Part shown: positions 31,957 through 43,567 of the stretch, in pieces
Position numbering within the stretch: position 1 is the first letter of the stretch
How the letters are laid out: the number at the start of each line of letters is the position of its first letter
Origin: Euptelea pleiosperma
Taxonomy: Eukaryota > Streptophyta > Magnoliopsida > Ranunculales > Eupteleaceae
Reading direction: 5' to 3'
Assembly: GCA_035048495.1 (NCBI GenBank)
Contig: CM068547.1
Location: 28,341,913 to 28,405,912, forward strand
DNA length: 64,000 nt
Made by a program: the position numbers and the translations under genes
The notes under the pieces: model-generated
The model's input: only the letters and a program-made list of their open reading frames with translations
The model's database searches: none
Told to the model about the DNA's origin: nothing

Positions 31957-34433
31957 TTCGAGTTTTCTGAACCTTACACTTCAATCGAAAACATTTCTAC
32001 ATAAATAACGCTTGTGTGGTTTAAGCAGAGCACTCTGTGCCCAGCAAATCAAGGACTCTCTACTATTCTGCCAGAGTCTAACCTCAGCATATCAAGAAGC
32101 CAAGCTGCAATTTTCTTCTTCCATATGTATATTTGAGAATGTTTTCACCTCATACTCCTGATGAAGGGGCACTGCTCTTTCTCAGGAAAGTTACAAGAGT
32201 GACAAAAATCTTTTTTGGATCCATAAACACCTTGTATGTTGCAGACATTCGACATCTCTAGCTATTATGAATATATTCCATCACAGGCATTTTGATATCC
32301 CTTTGAGTAACGACAATATCCTTTGTCATGCAGCTCAGCATCTCGAAGCCAAGACAATGCTGAATGTTTTATTTATGGTGGCTGTAGTTTTTTCTACCTT
32401 GATTATGCGTCTTTGGACCCAAGATGGACAAAATGCGGAGGCAATGGTGAATATGTTTTATCCTATGTGAACCTTTTGTGTGCGAGTTCTTTTCCTGGTC
32501 ATTTTCTTTCTTTTACATAGCTAAGAGAACGGAAATTTCATTCTCTTGTAATAGGGGGCTGAATGTACTGCTGAGATTACTCCAAGCAAAGAAATCAAAA
32601 TAGATATGCCCAACCCAGTTTCTCCACTTGATCATCCACAAGATACGGCCCCTCGAGAACTTGCTACGAACAATTCCTTGGATGGGTTGTCTCAAAGTTT
32701 GACAGATGAGGTTCGCTCTGATATCTATTTTTTGTTTGGTTCTTCGATATTAAGGTTCGTTTATGAGAATGATGAATTAAAATTAAAAATTTTGAATTTA
32801 ATTATAATAGCAGGTGGAGCCAAATGACAATATTACAGCTAGAGAACATACTAAAGTGGATATACCAGAAAGAGTCTCTCTACTTCATCAAACACCGACT
32901 GTGAGTGAAGAATCTCCAACAAATAGTCTTCTCACTGGGCTCTCCAGAGATTTGATGGAAGAGGTAGATAAATTTCACTATTCTTAGAATTTTATTTAAT
33001 TCTAGGAAGAAGGGTATTAGTATCAAAGCCTTGAAATATCCTCCTTGCTGAGGAAGCAGAACCCAAACCCAAAACTGTTTCTTCTTGAAATGAGAAATCT
33101 CTTTGAAGCATATGCACCCACATAAGTTTCAGGATGTCCTTACGGGAAAACACTATTTTTATTGATGTCATAGACACGGATATATCCTCTTTCATATTTT
33201 GTATGACCATGGATGTGCTCTTCAAATAACAATGGAGTGCTTTTTGCACTGCATTGTCGGTTCCAAGCCCGGATGAAGGAGGGTTACATCAGGGTGGCAG
33301 CCGTGTAAATTTTTTTGCTTGGAGAAGAACCTAACTATGTTTTCTGTTGTCAGGGACATGATACTTCTTCCAGAGTTAGAATTGGTGTTTCAGAAGGGGT
33401 TGCACAACCTACTCCACAACGACCACCTCAACCTTCTCTACAACCACCCTCACTAGCAGTAGAAGCAGCAGCATCAACAGCATCAGAGACTGAATTTCAA
33501 GTCCGGAGCTAAAGACTGAGTTTAAGGTCTCTGTTGGGTGATCACGATCTCAACTGGAGGGATAATTAGTGTCCTAGCTGGACTCCCAGGAAATGAAAAG
33601 GCGGTGCTTACTCACAATATCCTCTTCAAGGCCTACACATGGTTAGCATACTGTGTCACTTATTTTAGGTGTAGGTCTGTTCCTACTCACTGTTAAACGC
33701 CGAAATATCTCAGGCTTGGGAGCGATTGTCAAATTTACCATGTGGATTGCTTAGCATCGGTGACTTACGCTCTTGGATTTGCAACTTGCATTTTGCTTCC
33801 AAAGAGTTTGGTTGTGTTGGTTGTGGTTTTAGTTGTTCCTCTTGTACTAGTTAGTTTGGTTGTCATTCTACATTCCATGAACCATTGCAATTAGCATTGA
33901 CATTTTTTATAGGAATTATTACATTTGTAGGTCGCTTAGGGTGTTACTGTTAAAACTTCTTAGGTTTATTTTGTTGGGCGCCATTAAACATGTCCTCGTT
34001 TAGCAGAGGTCCTAATTCTTTCTGTCAGTATTTACAAGACTGTGTATGGATTCTTTATATTTCTATGGAATTTATGAGACCTTCCAGATATTTTTAGTTC
34101 ATGGAAGGTTCTGTTTATGATTAGAGAAGAGAACAGAGTTCTAAATTCCTCTTTTATTTAATATTAGATGTTGGAAATATTAAGGATGCCTTACAATCTT
34201 TTTTTTTTTCTTTCTTTCACTAGATGGACTGTTTGGCAGATGAATCTTATGAACTTGCTCTCTTTTCTTTCTAAAATTGTGAAAAAATTTCATATTAAAA
34301 TATTGTGTAACTGAAATATATAACTGCCATCATTTGTTCTCATCTTTTGCATCTCTAATCTTGCTATGTGTTTTTGTGGCTAACTTGAGCTCTTGGGTTA
34401 CTTTTGTTCCGACTAAATCCCATCCTCCACACA

Positions 34434-34808
34434 TAGGGGTGTCAATTTTACCCGTTTAATTGGAACCGAATCGGAATCGGAACAGAAAACACCAGTTCCG
34501 GTTCCACATTTTTGGGAACCGATTAAAAAGGAACCAGAACCGGAAATAATGGTTCTGATTTCGGGTAGTCTAATATGGAGCCGAAACCTATAAGAACCGG
34601 AACCGAACTGATAAGAACCGGTACCCATGTATAAATATAGTGTTAAAATTCTCATATTCTCAATATTTGACCCATTATAATCAGTTCCGGTTCCGGATCC
34701 ATCACTTTGAGAACCGGAACAGTTAAGGAACCGATAAGAACCGGAACCGATTGTTCCGGTTCTGGCCACCTTAGGAACCGAACCGGAACTGACCCGTTGA
34801 CACCCCTA
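34434..34808. mobile_element. hAT-type MITE (TAGGGGTGTCAA ends), complete
   Basis: 375 bp, with ends TAGGGGTGTCAATTTTACCC and GGGTTGACACCCCTA-like (exact end CCGTTGACACCCCTA). Perfect 8-bp TSD tccacaca (34426-34433, 34809-34816). The interior is GGAACCGGAACC-rich. Youngest-looking member of the family that also inserted at 4419-4692. Confidence 0.95.
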
Positions 34809-34816
34809 TCCACACA

Positions 34817-36420
34817 CACACTATAGAAAATTGATTCATATCCAAGCCAATATCCATTAAGTAAGAAATTAAGGGAAAATAATCATATTAGGTTATTATC
34901 TATCTATTAATAAAATAAATTTAAATTAAATGAAACTTATACTATGAAAAATAAAACAGTCAATAATGACTCACTATACCCATACGTGATGTATAAACAT
35001 AAATGGTCCTTGGCCCAAGCCCACACGGCTGACACAACCCATACCCATTTCCATAGAAAATCACGAAATCAAAAATGTTGATTATTTCATCTCTTAAGTT
35101 CTTTTAGCTTAATGAAATGTGAATATCTTCCAAAATATAGGCCAAATTGATCCCATATTTTGAGGCTGAAATCTCAAAATTCTCGCAAAACTTACAGATA
35201 GTTAGGGATACTATTCTATGAACAAATAAACTCGAAATAAGATTAATAGAAGTATAAAATAACCAAAATATCCCTGGGGGACAAAATGGCCAAAAACCCT
35301 AAAATTCAATTTTTTTTTTTTAGAAACTTCTAGAAAGTCCCATATAACTTTGTCCATCACTCTGAACCATCAAATAAGCAAGAAAAAATAGAGTAGGAAA
35401 GACAGAGAAGAGAGGCAGATTTTTTCGTGTTTTAAACCTCATCCAACCTTTATTTAAATAGAAGTACAGAAGAGAGACAAATGGTTAAGGGTTAAACAAT
35501 ACAATATTTAATAAAATAAATATGTTAAAACATTACAAAATTAATCGGTTAAATACAGCGACAAAATTATTTAAAACGTGGAAGAATTCCAAAAGTCATT
35601 TGATTAAAAAAAAGGATAGTTTGGCTTACGAGGACCTAGCTCCCAGCTCACAATCCACAGCCCACGGACTGCGGCCATAACTCAACACGGCTTGGTGCGT
35701 GTGTGTGTGATATTTGGTTTACATAATTGAGTCCATGGGGCACAAAATTGGGATTTCCGAGGGCTCCATCCTTAAGAGCCAACCCTCTTCCTTGTATAGA
35801 ATTTCCATTTTCCCAGGGACAAATGGTTCTCTCTTACCTTCGATTTCAATTTTTTAAGAACACCTTTTAGATTTTTCTCCAAAATTTTCACTCCAAATCT
35901 ATTTGAAAATTTTAGCTAAAAAATAAATTCAATTTAGGTCTAACTTTCAAAACTCTTTAGGGTACTTTTATCTTTAAAAAGAACAAACATTTTGGTTTAG
36001 AGATCAAAACACTAGGTTTTTTTCTATTATTCACATTTATTTTACAATATATGTAAAATATTTTCGAGGCTAAAAATCAACAATACTATAATTTTTTTAG
36101 CCTCAAATTGGTATTTTACCCATATTAAATTATTAAATAATTCATTAATTGTACAGATTAATTATTTAAAATTAAAAGGTTTGGAAAAATTCACAAATTT
36201 TCGAACATGATCGAGTAATTCCCGAGTAATTAATGAACTTTTTCAAATTATTTCGGGATTATTCAGTTTTGAACATGAGAAATCATTTTATAAGATAAAA
36301 AGTTGTCAATATATACCTTTATTTTAAAAATTATTTGTCAAATTTTCAAAGCACTTTTTTATGACAAACCCGAATTTTACTATAACATTTGCTGTACCAT
36401 ATTTTTGCCGCACTCTAAAT
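34817..36420. other. AT-rich intergenic, no gene recognised
   Basis: No domain or splice pattern. 35370-35600 has a CT/AG-rich then AT-rich texture with an antisense TATA-like 'atttaaataga', which might be an old LTR, but I found no partner or ends. Confidence 0.4.
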
Positions 36421-36421
36421 C

Positions 36422-36600
36422 ATGGTTCGAAGTCTCGGCCGATCCCGTTCTGGATCGGGATTGGAGCCCACTGATCCGATCCAAAATGGATCATCTCGCC
36501 CCGAGATCACTGTTTCCCAAAGGAGTCCCACTCTGTCTCGGGTGAGATGGGCTGATCCACCGATCTGTCCTCCGATCCCGAGATTTCGTAAATTACCAAC
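36422..36600. mobile_element. GATC-rich MITE-like fragment
   Basis: Left end 'catggttcgaagtctcggcc', right end 'gatcccgagatttcg' in inverted relation. Partner of 30325-30500. Confidence 0.5.
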
Positions 36601-36686
36601 TATTTTACTTTGTTGATCTTTTCGGTGGGCCAAAGGCCAACCATGTGTCCATTCGGAACGGTCATTAGATGCTGAGTACTCGAGAC

Positions 36687-36953
36687 CAAGGTTTAAAATG
36701 GGCCGTTATAAAGGACTGGGGGCGTTACTGTTTTTTCCGTTATAACGATTGTAACACTAAGGGGCAAAAAATGAAAATAACGGAAATAGTGGAAAAATAC
36801 GAAAAAAATGGAACTGAAATTCAAATTTTCAAAAAACGGAAATGGCCATTTTTCACAAAAATTCCCAGAAAAAAACGGTCGCCAGCGTTTTAACGGTTCA
36901 TAACATAATGGGTGGTGTCCGAATCCGTTATAACAGCCGTTTTTTAAACCATG
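36687..36953. mobile_element. hAT-type MITE (CAAGGTTTAAA ends)
   Basis: 267 bp, starts CAAGGTTTAAAATGGGCCG, ends TTTTTTAAACCATG. TSD ctcgagac (36679-36686) against ctcgagat (36954-36961). Shorter internal-deletion form of 26378-26793. Confidence 0.9.
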
Positions 36954-37069
36954 CTCGAGATTAAGACTCAAGAGTCACGTTTGTAGGTGAAATTGGACCC
37001 TTGAACCGCGGCGGCTGAAGTGAACTTCTTAGAATGAAGTTGGAAAGAGGAGGAAAACTAGTCTATACT

Positions 37070-37452
37070 GAGTAAACCTACACTCACTGCATGCTGTAAG
37101 CGAAAGCCGATCAAAGCACACAATACGAGCCACGTGGCATACTATTAGAGAACGCTGACCGTATGGATGTTTGGCCAGTCCCTCGTTGGATCTGCAAACC
37201 AAAAATCAGCGTGATTAGTGATTTACAACCTTTGGATATTTGCTCCCAAATAACGCTCAATAATGCTAAAATTCCTACCGTAAAATCAACCCATGAAAAT
37301 AACTTCACTCCAACGCTTAGAAATCACTGATCAGGTTTATTTTTGGTTTCTAGGTCTACCTAATGATTGGGCAAACATCCATGCGGTCAGCGTCTACTAA
37401 GAGTGTGCCACGTGATCGGCTTCGCTCACAGCATGCAGTGAGTAAAGGTTTA
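37070..37452. mobile_element. Type-2 MULE-like MITE, complete, defines family ends
   Basis: 383 bp, ends GAGTAAACC and GGTTTA, with a direct repeat of 12 bp, ctagtctatact, on both sides (37058-37069, 37453-37464), compatible with a 9-12-bp MULE TSD. Arms carry 'actcactgcatgctgt' and, further in, 'gagccacgtggcat' and 'gtgccacgtga'. This copy shows that the G-box segment sits about 60 bp inside the true terminus. Confidence 0.88.
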
Positions 37453-37700
37453 CTAGTCTATACTAGGGGGTCTATATAATAAAGAATGTACAAATTTTTT
37501 CAACATTAGATGGCCCTTGAAAACGGTGTCATTTCACTGTTGTCAAGAAGTTTAGAACACACTTTTCAAGGTACAGCGGATGGTGCAGTTAACATTTGCA
37601 TACTTTAGAATCTTCGTGACGACTGCAGATTAGTTTTATTCCAGAAGGAATACAGCCTGGATGCTTCCAAGAGGATTCCAGCTAGTGATGTCACATGTCT
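37440..37700. repeat. Short duplicated segment, partner of 22985-23225
   Basis: See the partner. Non-coding and diverged. Confidence 0.55.
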
Positions 37701-37895
37701 TGTGGTCCATCCTCAACCGTGTTTGATTTGCCCGGAGACTAAAATGGAAAGATCAACTCGGTTTGGTTACACAGCCTGCAGAGTCAGAGTTTATTGTCAC
37801 CGGACACTAAAAAGTTTGAAGTCGCCACTCTTTAGGGCCCACTGGTCGTCCACTCCATACAACTTTTTTCAAGCGAAACGTTTAATAGATCTTTA

Positions 37896-40671
37896 CTAGT
37901 AATCAATGGCCCGTGCTAAAGCACAGGCATAGGCATAGATAAAATACTTTTTTACACGAAAATAAATTTATTGACATGCAAAGTTTAGAATAATTAAACT
38001 AATAACCAGTGAACATATCAACATTGAAAGTCATTCAAATATAAATATTTTGAGTTAAAAAACAACCAACTTAAAGAGGAAGAGTTAAAAAAATATTCTC
38101 AAATGTACGTAATTTGTTCGAAAGTGCACGTAATTACAAATGGAATAAGTAAACAATCAATTATTTGATACTTCAACCAGTAATACAAATTTTAGCTTCT
38201 CTAAGAAATGTCAATTTAATGTGGATTTACGATGTTTTTGGTTCAAAGTACTTGATCATGCATTTCTATTTTATGTACTGGTAATTTTAGCATAACACAC
38301 TCCAAGCACATGTTAACAAAACCCTCTCCAAATCAAATTCCATTCCCTTCCATGAACTCAAACCTAAGTCGAGGACTTTAAAACACAGTGAAAATTAAAA
38401 GCAAACATTTCCTAAGATTATATGATCTCCAAATCAATATTAAAACAAAAAAAAAAAGAAAAAACGTATGGTAAGTCTGAATCTCCATTTTTTGTTATTT
38501 AAGATATATATTATTAATAATAAATAATTTTTTTAGAGATAAAAATGCAATCCAAATAGACCCATCATATTTGGAAGTAAAAAAAAAACATGAACAATTA
38601 TGAGTCATCCAATCTGTATATGGTGGGTCCCAATCTCAATAGTCTTGTAACAAATGGCGACACAGATACAATCCATCATACTGAAGCTCGTGCTAAACCA
38701 CAATGTATTTAAAATAGAAGATGAATCAATGGCTGATTTTTGGTGAGGATGATCTCCTCACGATAAAGATCACCCCAACAAAAAATCAGCCCATACTGAA
38801 ACTTCTAACCCCATCAAATGAGGTTTTCAAGTTAGACGGAAAAATAGATGGTCCATAATTCTTCAACTTCTAAACCAATCTACGAATATCAGAATGATTT
38901 GAATTTTTGTGAGGATGATCTCCTCTCCATATAGATCATCCTCATCAAAAATCAGCCATTGATTCATCTTCTATGTGGGTCCGCCAAATGGTTGTTAAAA
39001 TAGTTATTGAAAACGGTTGTCCCCCCGATCCCGACCCTTTTAGAATATGGCAAGTTACATATTGGAATAAAGTACGTGTACACTCAACTCACACTATTTC
39101 GTATGATACGTGCGAACACATGAAAACAATGGATGACAAAAAAGCATACACCGAACGCAAACTTTACTTGATTGACTACATCTCTGAATATGTACACTGG
39201 TGAAGACAAACGAATGAAGTACACTACCACAACAATATGAAGATTTATGAAAATAAAATAAGTGTGTAAATTTAAATTCAATAGAGTTCTATTCAAAGTC
39301 CAAATCCTACCAGAAAAACTAAGTACAAATGTTGCACCCAAAATAAGAACATATGTCGTCAAAACATTACCAACACTACTTCTATAACTAGTTGGAAGAT
39401 TGTATACCAGAAATAGCAAAGTTATTATTAGTTTCAACACCATAGAGCAGATTAATGCAACACTTAACAAATATTTTAAACAAAAGAATAAAAAAGTAAC
39501 ACAGCATCTGCTCAAGAATCAAAGCAAGGAAATCAGAATAATTCACTAAATGAAATAACCAGTGTAAGTCGATGCAGAAGAATATACTTGATTTGAAGAG
39601 TTCGGTTTTGGTTTACTTATCACTGCAACAAAAAAATCGAAAGATTAATATTATGTAGAAGAGTGGAGTAGTTCAAGAAAAGAATTGTAGTAGTAGTAGT
39701 GGGTTTGCTACCCAATTCCTGTACTATTATCTGTAGTCTTTATTGATCCAATGTTTGAAAGTGAGGCTGAAATACAGATAAAATATTGACAAAATATCTA
39801 TAAAATATATAAATTAAATGCAAATAATATTAATCACACATGCTAAAGTAAAAAAAATTAAAACTTATAAATAAATAAAAATAAAATTTGCAGCCAATAA
39901 TCCAAAAGATAGGCGCAGTTAATTATTAAGTAAAGTATAACCACAGCAAAATAGAGTAGATGCAAGGTAATTGAATAGAGAAGACCGAAAAACCTAAAAA
40001 AAATACTAATTTTATACATGCAAGATAATGGGAGAGGACAAAACGTCTCCAAGAAGAATAATAAAAATAAAAGAGAGAAAAAAATTACTTGATTGAGGGG
40101 GGAAAGAAGAATACAAAGTTTTTGTCTTTTAAGGAAAAAGCTTTGGATTTGCAGAGCTTTGATATTGCCCTGTAGTAGAGAAGAGAACCATTTTTTCTTG
40201 TTATGAGTTATTAAAGACAATAAAACTCAAGAAAAAAAATTCTTAATGAGGACATATTTTTAGGAGAAAGGAGATGTTTTTCGTAGAGAGGAGAGACGTT
40301 TAGAAATGGAGAGGAATTTTGGAAAGATGAGAGACATTTAGGATGAAAATTTATTCCGTATTTAACATTATTTTTTATAAATCCTAAAACACCCTTATTT
40401 TTCAAGTAGAATACTTAAACTGAGAAAGCTCTTTTTGGAAATACTAAATAAGATGGAGAGTCATTTTAGGAATGAGACAAAGATGGAGAGAAAACTTTTA
40501 GGGAATAAGGAGAGACGTTTTGGAAGGAGGAGATATTGGTGGAAGACAAATTTAATAGGTTAAGAGAGGAGAGAGGAGAGAGAAAGTACGGGTATTTTTG
40601 GAAAAAAATGTTGAAAAAAAGATGGAGAGAGCGCCACCTCAGCAGTGCCGCGCTTTAGTATAGATAATAGA
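37896..40671 (-). mobile_element. Non-autonomous Helitron, about 2.8 kb
   Basis: Read on the minus strand it begins TCTATTATCTATACTAAAG (40671 downward) just after an A. It ends ATTACTAG (37896) just before a T, with the hairpin GCCTGTGCT..AGCACGGGC (37909-37928) about 9 nt before CTAG. These are the three Helitron hallmarks, with no TSD. The interior is AT-rich, without Rep/helicase motifs, so it would depend on proteins in trans. A type-1 MULE-like MITE (38705-39035) and a purine-rich tract with repeated 'ggagagacgtt' (40230-40600) are inside. A 143-residue minus-strand open frame (39084-39515) is hydrophobic but unrecognised. Confidence 0.87.
38705..39035. mobile_element. Type-1 MULE-like MITE inside the Helitron
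   Basis: Arms 'gaagatgaatcaatggctga' and 'tcagccattgattcatcttc' enclose the two gaggatgatctcctc hairpins. The left terminus is shortened; the right one continues to 'cccccgatcccgaccc'. TSD not resolved. Confidence 0.75.
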
Positions 40672-40784
40672 TGGGCAAGAAACGTTTTTAGAAAACTCCG
40701 CTGCTGACGGGAATCCATTATAAGAAAAATCTCTACTGTTGTAAGCACCCGGCCCTTTCAGGTGTTTAAAGAAGGGTCGTGACA

Positions 40785-41155
40785 TAACAAGGTAGAGTCA
40801 TTAGGTATAGCAATTTTTGTTACCCACCGTTGCGATTTTTGTTACCCACTGACCACATGGATGTTTAGCCCACCCCTCGGTAGACATTCATGTCAAAACT
40901 CAGTTTGTTTAATGATTTTTAGCCGTTGGTTTTAGTACCCAAAAAATGGCGGCTGAATCCAATGTCTAGAATCACGCCTTAAAAAGTAATAAAATCTAAT
41001 GGCTAGAGATTACCGATCAGAGTGATTTTTGGTGAATTTATCCACCAAGGGGTGGGCTAAACATCCATGCGGTCAATGGGCCTAGAGGGCAGAGGTGAGC
41101 TCTACTAGATGCCTTTCGCATCAGGTCTACATTGTTGCATCTTTTTCCTTTAAGA
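40785..41155. mobile_element. Type-3 MULE-like MITE
   Basis: Arms run from 'gtgacataacaaggtagag' to 'caggtctacattgttgcatc', with 'cactgaccacatggatgttt' and 'aacatccatgcggtcaatgg' mirrored inside. Same family as 51725-52345. Confidence 0.65.
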
Positions 41156-41249
41156 AACTTTGTCCTTTTAGTCCAAAAACGCATATCATAATTTGAGAAA
41201 GTGTGGGTAGACTTGAGGGCTTTTTAGTATTTTGGACATGCATAACCAT

Positions 41250-42150
41250 TACATCTCTACATATATAGCCCCTGGTTAAAGCGTTACAACATCAATGAAT
41301 GTAGTGCAATCGATGCTAGATTAGCAGTAGTCAGCCTTCGGTTATGATCGTTACTATTACAATAGTCTCCCTTGGATGTCCGTCGTTTCTTTCTCATTAA
41401 AATCTTGTTAGAAAAATCTTGTGAGATAAGACCTGATCGAAGGAAAAAGAGTACAGTGTACCAGCGGATTATGGTAATTGTGATGTATGTGTTTAAGATT
41501 GCCTCATTAAAACTTTGCTAGGAAAATTCAGCGAAATAAAACTTGATCATAGGAAAAAGAGTACGCTACACAAAATGGTTCTTGAGAATAATAACTCCCC
41601 TTATAAGAATGCTCCCCATGATGTGGACTGACATGAGCAAACGAGCATGTCACAAAGAAATTAGTTCATGAATCCAATGCATACCGATGCAGTGTATCAT
41701 TTTCTTGAACATTGACATAAGTAGCACCTTGGTGAACATATCTATAAGATTGTCATTTGAACGTATTTGATAGAAATCAATATTGCAATTTTATTGAGGT
41801 TCATGAGTAAAAAAGAACTTCGATAATCTATGCTCTGTTCTATCCCTCTCGATATATCCACATTTAATATGTGCGATACATACGACATTATCCTCATACA
41901 ATGTCATCAGGACATCTGTGATTGAAGGAAAACCACACGTATTTTGAATATGGTGGACTACAGATCTCAACCATATGTACTTGTGGCTAGCTTAATGGAG
42001 TGCAAGTATCTTAAGGTGGTTCGAGGACGTGGCACGACCATAGTCTGCTTAATAGATTTCTATGAGATCGATACACTATTTATGATCAAGCCTTTTAAGG
42101 ATCAAACATATATCCAACTCGTTTGGATATTTGACCAATTTTGAAGTATT
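41250..42150 (-). mobile_element. Ty1/copia remnant: RNase H end and 3' region
   Basis: On the minus strand 42080-41600 reads as the end of copia pol: ATSSNHLKILALH, KYIWLRSVVHHIQ, LYEDNVVCIAHIKCGYIERD, KFFFTHEPQ, NDNLIDMFTKVLL, KMIHCIGMHWIHEL. These correspond to the plant copia RNase H blocks. Downstream (41580-41270) is the typical pre-LTR text 'gtactctttttcct' with 'ttttaatgag', then a purine tract 'aagggagac' near 41385 and LTR-like DNA. Stops are present. The 5' two thirds of the element are missing. Confidence 0.85.
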
Positions 42151-43567
42151 GGTTGATTCCTTTTGAAGTGCTACCTTGTTATTTCCCTTTGAAGGTCATT
42201 TCTATGAGAGGGGGTCGAAGTGCCAAACTTGTAGAGGTAGCTAGTGTTCCAAGAGATGTTACTAATCCTGAGTTGATCGAGGTTTAAAGAGTCTTGGGGG
42301 ATATTGTTTGTATCTTAGATCGGACTACACAATGTATGGACGCTAGGGCTAAGGTTTCGAAGCTATAAACGCAGACTCCTTTGGCCACTTTGGTCAAGGA
42401 GTTCAAGTGCATGAATCTGCCAACCTTGGTGAAACTTCAGATCCGATGGAAGTCGATCATTGGATGATGGACATCAAGAAAATCTTTGAGGTCATGGAGT
42501 GTGAAGACCATCAGAAGATGAAGTTTGTTGTATTCTTTTCTATTAGAGAAGCTCAACATTGGTAGGAGATGGTTGCGATATTTGTGGATGTTTAGGCTAT
42601 GTCTTAGAAGTACTTCAGCGTCAATTTCTTTGAGAAGTACTACTTGGAGACTGTGAAGGAATGAATGGCTATAGAATTCATCGAGCTAGTGCAGGGTTCG
42701 TTGACTATGAGCTAGTACGAGGTAAATTTCGCCAAACTATTGAGATTCACTATGTATATAGTTTCTTACGAGTGGTTTGGGCTAGGAAGTTTAAGCGCGA
42801 TCTAATTCTATCAAGTCAGAATATGATTGTAGGTCTTCGTTTGATGACCTATGCTGAGGTCATTAAGCAAGATTTGGTGATCAAGCAGAATAATATTTTA
42901 TATTAGAGGTTGCGAGATAAGAAGTTTGAGCAAAATAAATTGGTCAGGTGTGTTCTGTAGACTGCTCCTCAATTTGTTAGTCACTAGGGGTAGGGGCAGA
43001 GGTAGAGCCAACAGAAGCGTTAGAAGAGAAGATGCAGAGGACTACCACACCAGAGACACCAATAGCGGTGGTTCCTGCTTATCTGGTTCAACGGTTATGC
43101 CTAGTAGGTTTGAAGGATAGTGTTTCAATTGCCATGAGTGAGGATACCTTGCCAAGGATTGTCCCAAGCCAAATAGGAATGGGCAGCAACAGTCCAACTC
43201 TAGTGCAACAGCAACAATAGGGGGCATAGTTTTTGTGGTGGTCCCTAGAGATGTGGATGCTACTACAAATGTCACAGAAGGTACCCTCATTGTCTATCAT
43301 TCCCTAGCTAGTGTTCTATTTGATTTAGGTTCCACGTGTTTATTTATTTCATCTACTTTTGTGCATGTATTGGATTTGTTTGCCTAAGTTATTAGAGGTA
43401 GTAGTGTTGATTGTTTATCCATTGGGTGGTTCAATGTCCCAAGATCGAAAACATTAGGCATATCCAGTTATAATTGAAGAGCTAGATTTGTCCACTGACC
43501 TTGTCGTACTTGAGATGCGTGAGTTGAACATTATCTTGGGTATAGATTGGTTGGTGACTTTCTATGC

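Larger units (their letters stand above)
27440..34270 (+). repeat. Segmental duplication 2, copy A
   Basis: Colinear with 49690-63660. Anchors: 27448-27690 (49700-49905), 27720-27960 (49920-50225), 28000-28600 (50280-50990), 29570-29760 (51130-51245 plus 51610-51700), 30204-30330 (52440-52580), 31220-31340 (53905-54025), 32040-33000 (55185-56110) and 33040-34270 (56150-63660, minus insertions). It holds the frameshifted membrane-protein copy and several later insertions. Confidence 0.87.
31220..34270 (+). pseudogene. Multi-pass membrane protein gene, frameshifted copy
   Basis: Partner of the gene at 53905-63660. Exons keep splice sites and lengths: 32334-32446 (113 nt, hydrophobic MLNVLFMVAVVFSTLIMRL), 32555-32710 (156 nt), 32814-32963 (150 nt) and a last exon starting at 33354. 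Exon 33354 onward reads GHDTSSRVRIGVSEG but ends early at 33512, where one base is missing relative to the partner (ccggag against cctggag). Further indels at about 33540 and 33655 break the rest up to the old stop near 33892. A possible small upstream exon encoding a membrane helix (GLYIISTMTSSCILAYIC) lies at about 31250-31313. I do not recognise the family; a remote likeness to the PGG region of plant ankyrin-membrane proteins is a guess. Confidence 0.7.

Noticed and set aside
39084..39515. 143-codon hydrophobic minus-strand frame as a membrane protein
   Set aside because: AT-rich DNA read in this phase gives hydrophobic residues by composition. It lies inside a Helitron, and no homolog or paralog supports it.
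41944..42144. Plus-strand open frame of 66 codons
   Set aside because: Shadow of the minus-strand copia RNase H region.
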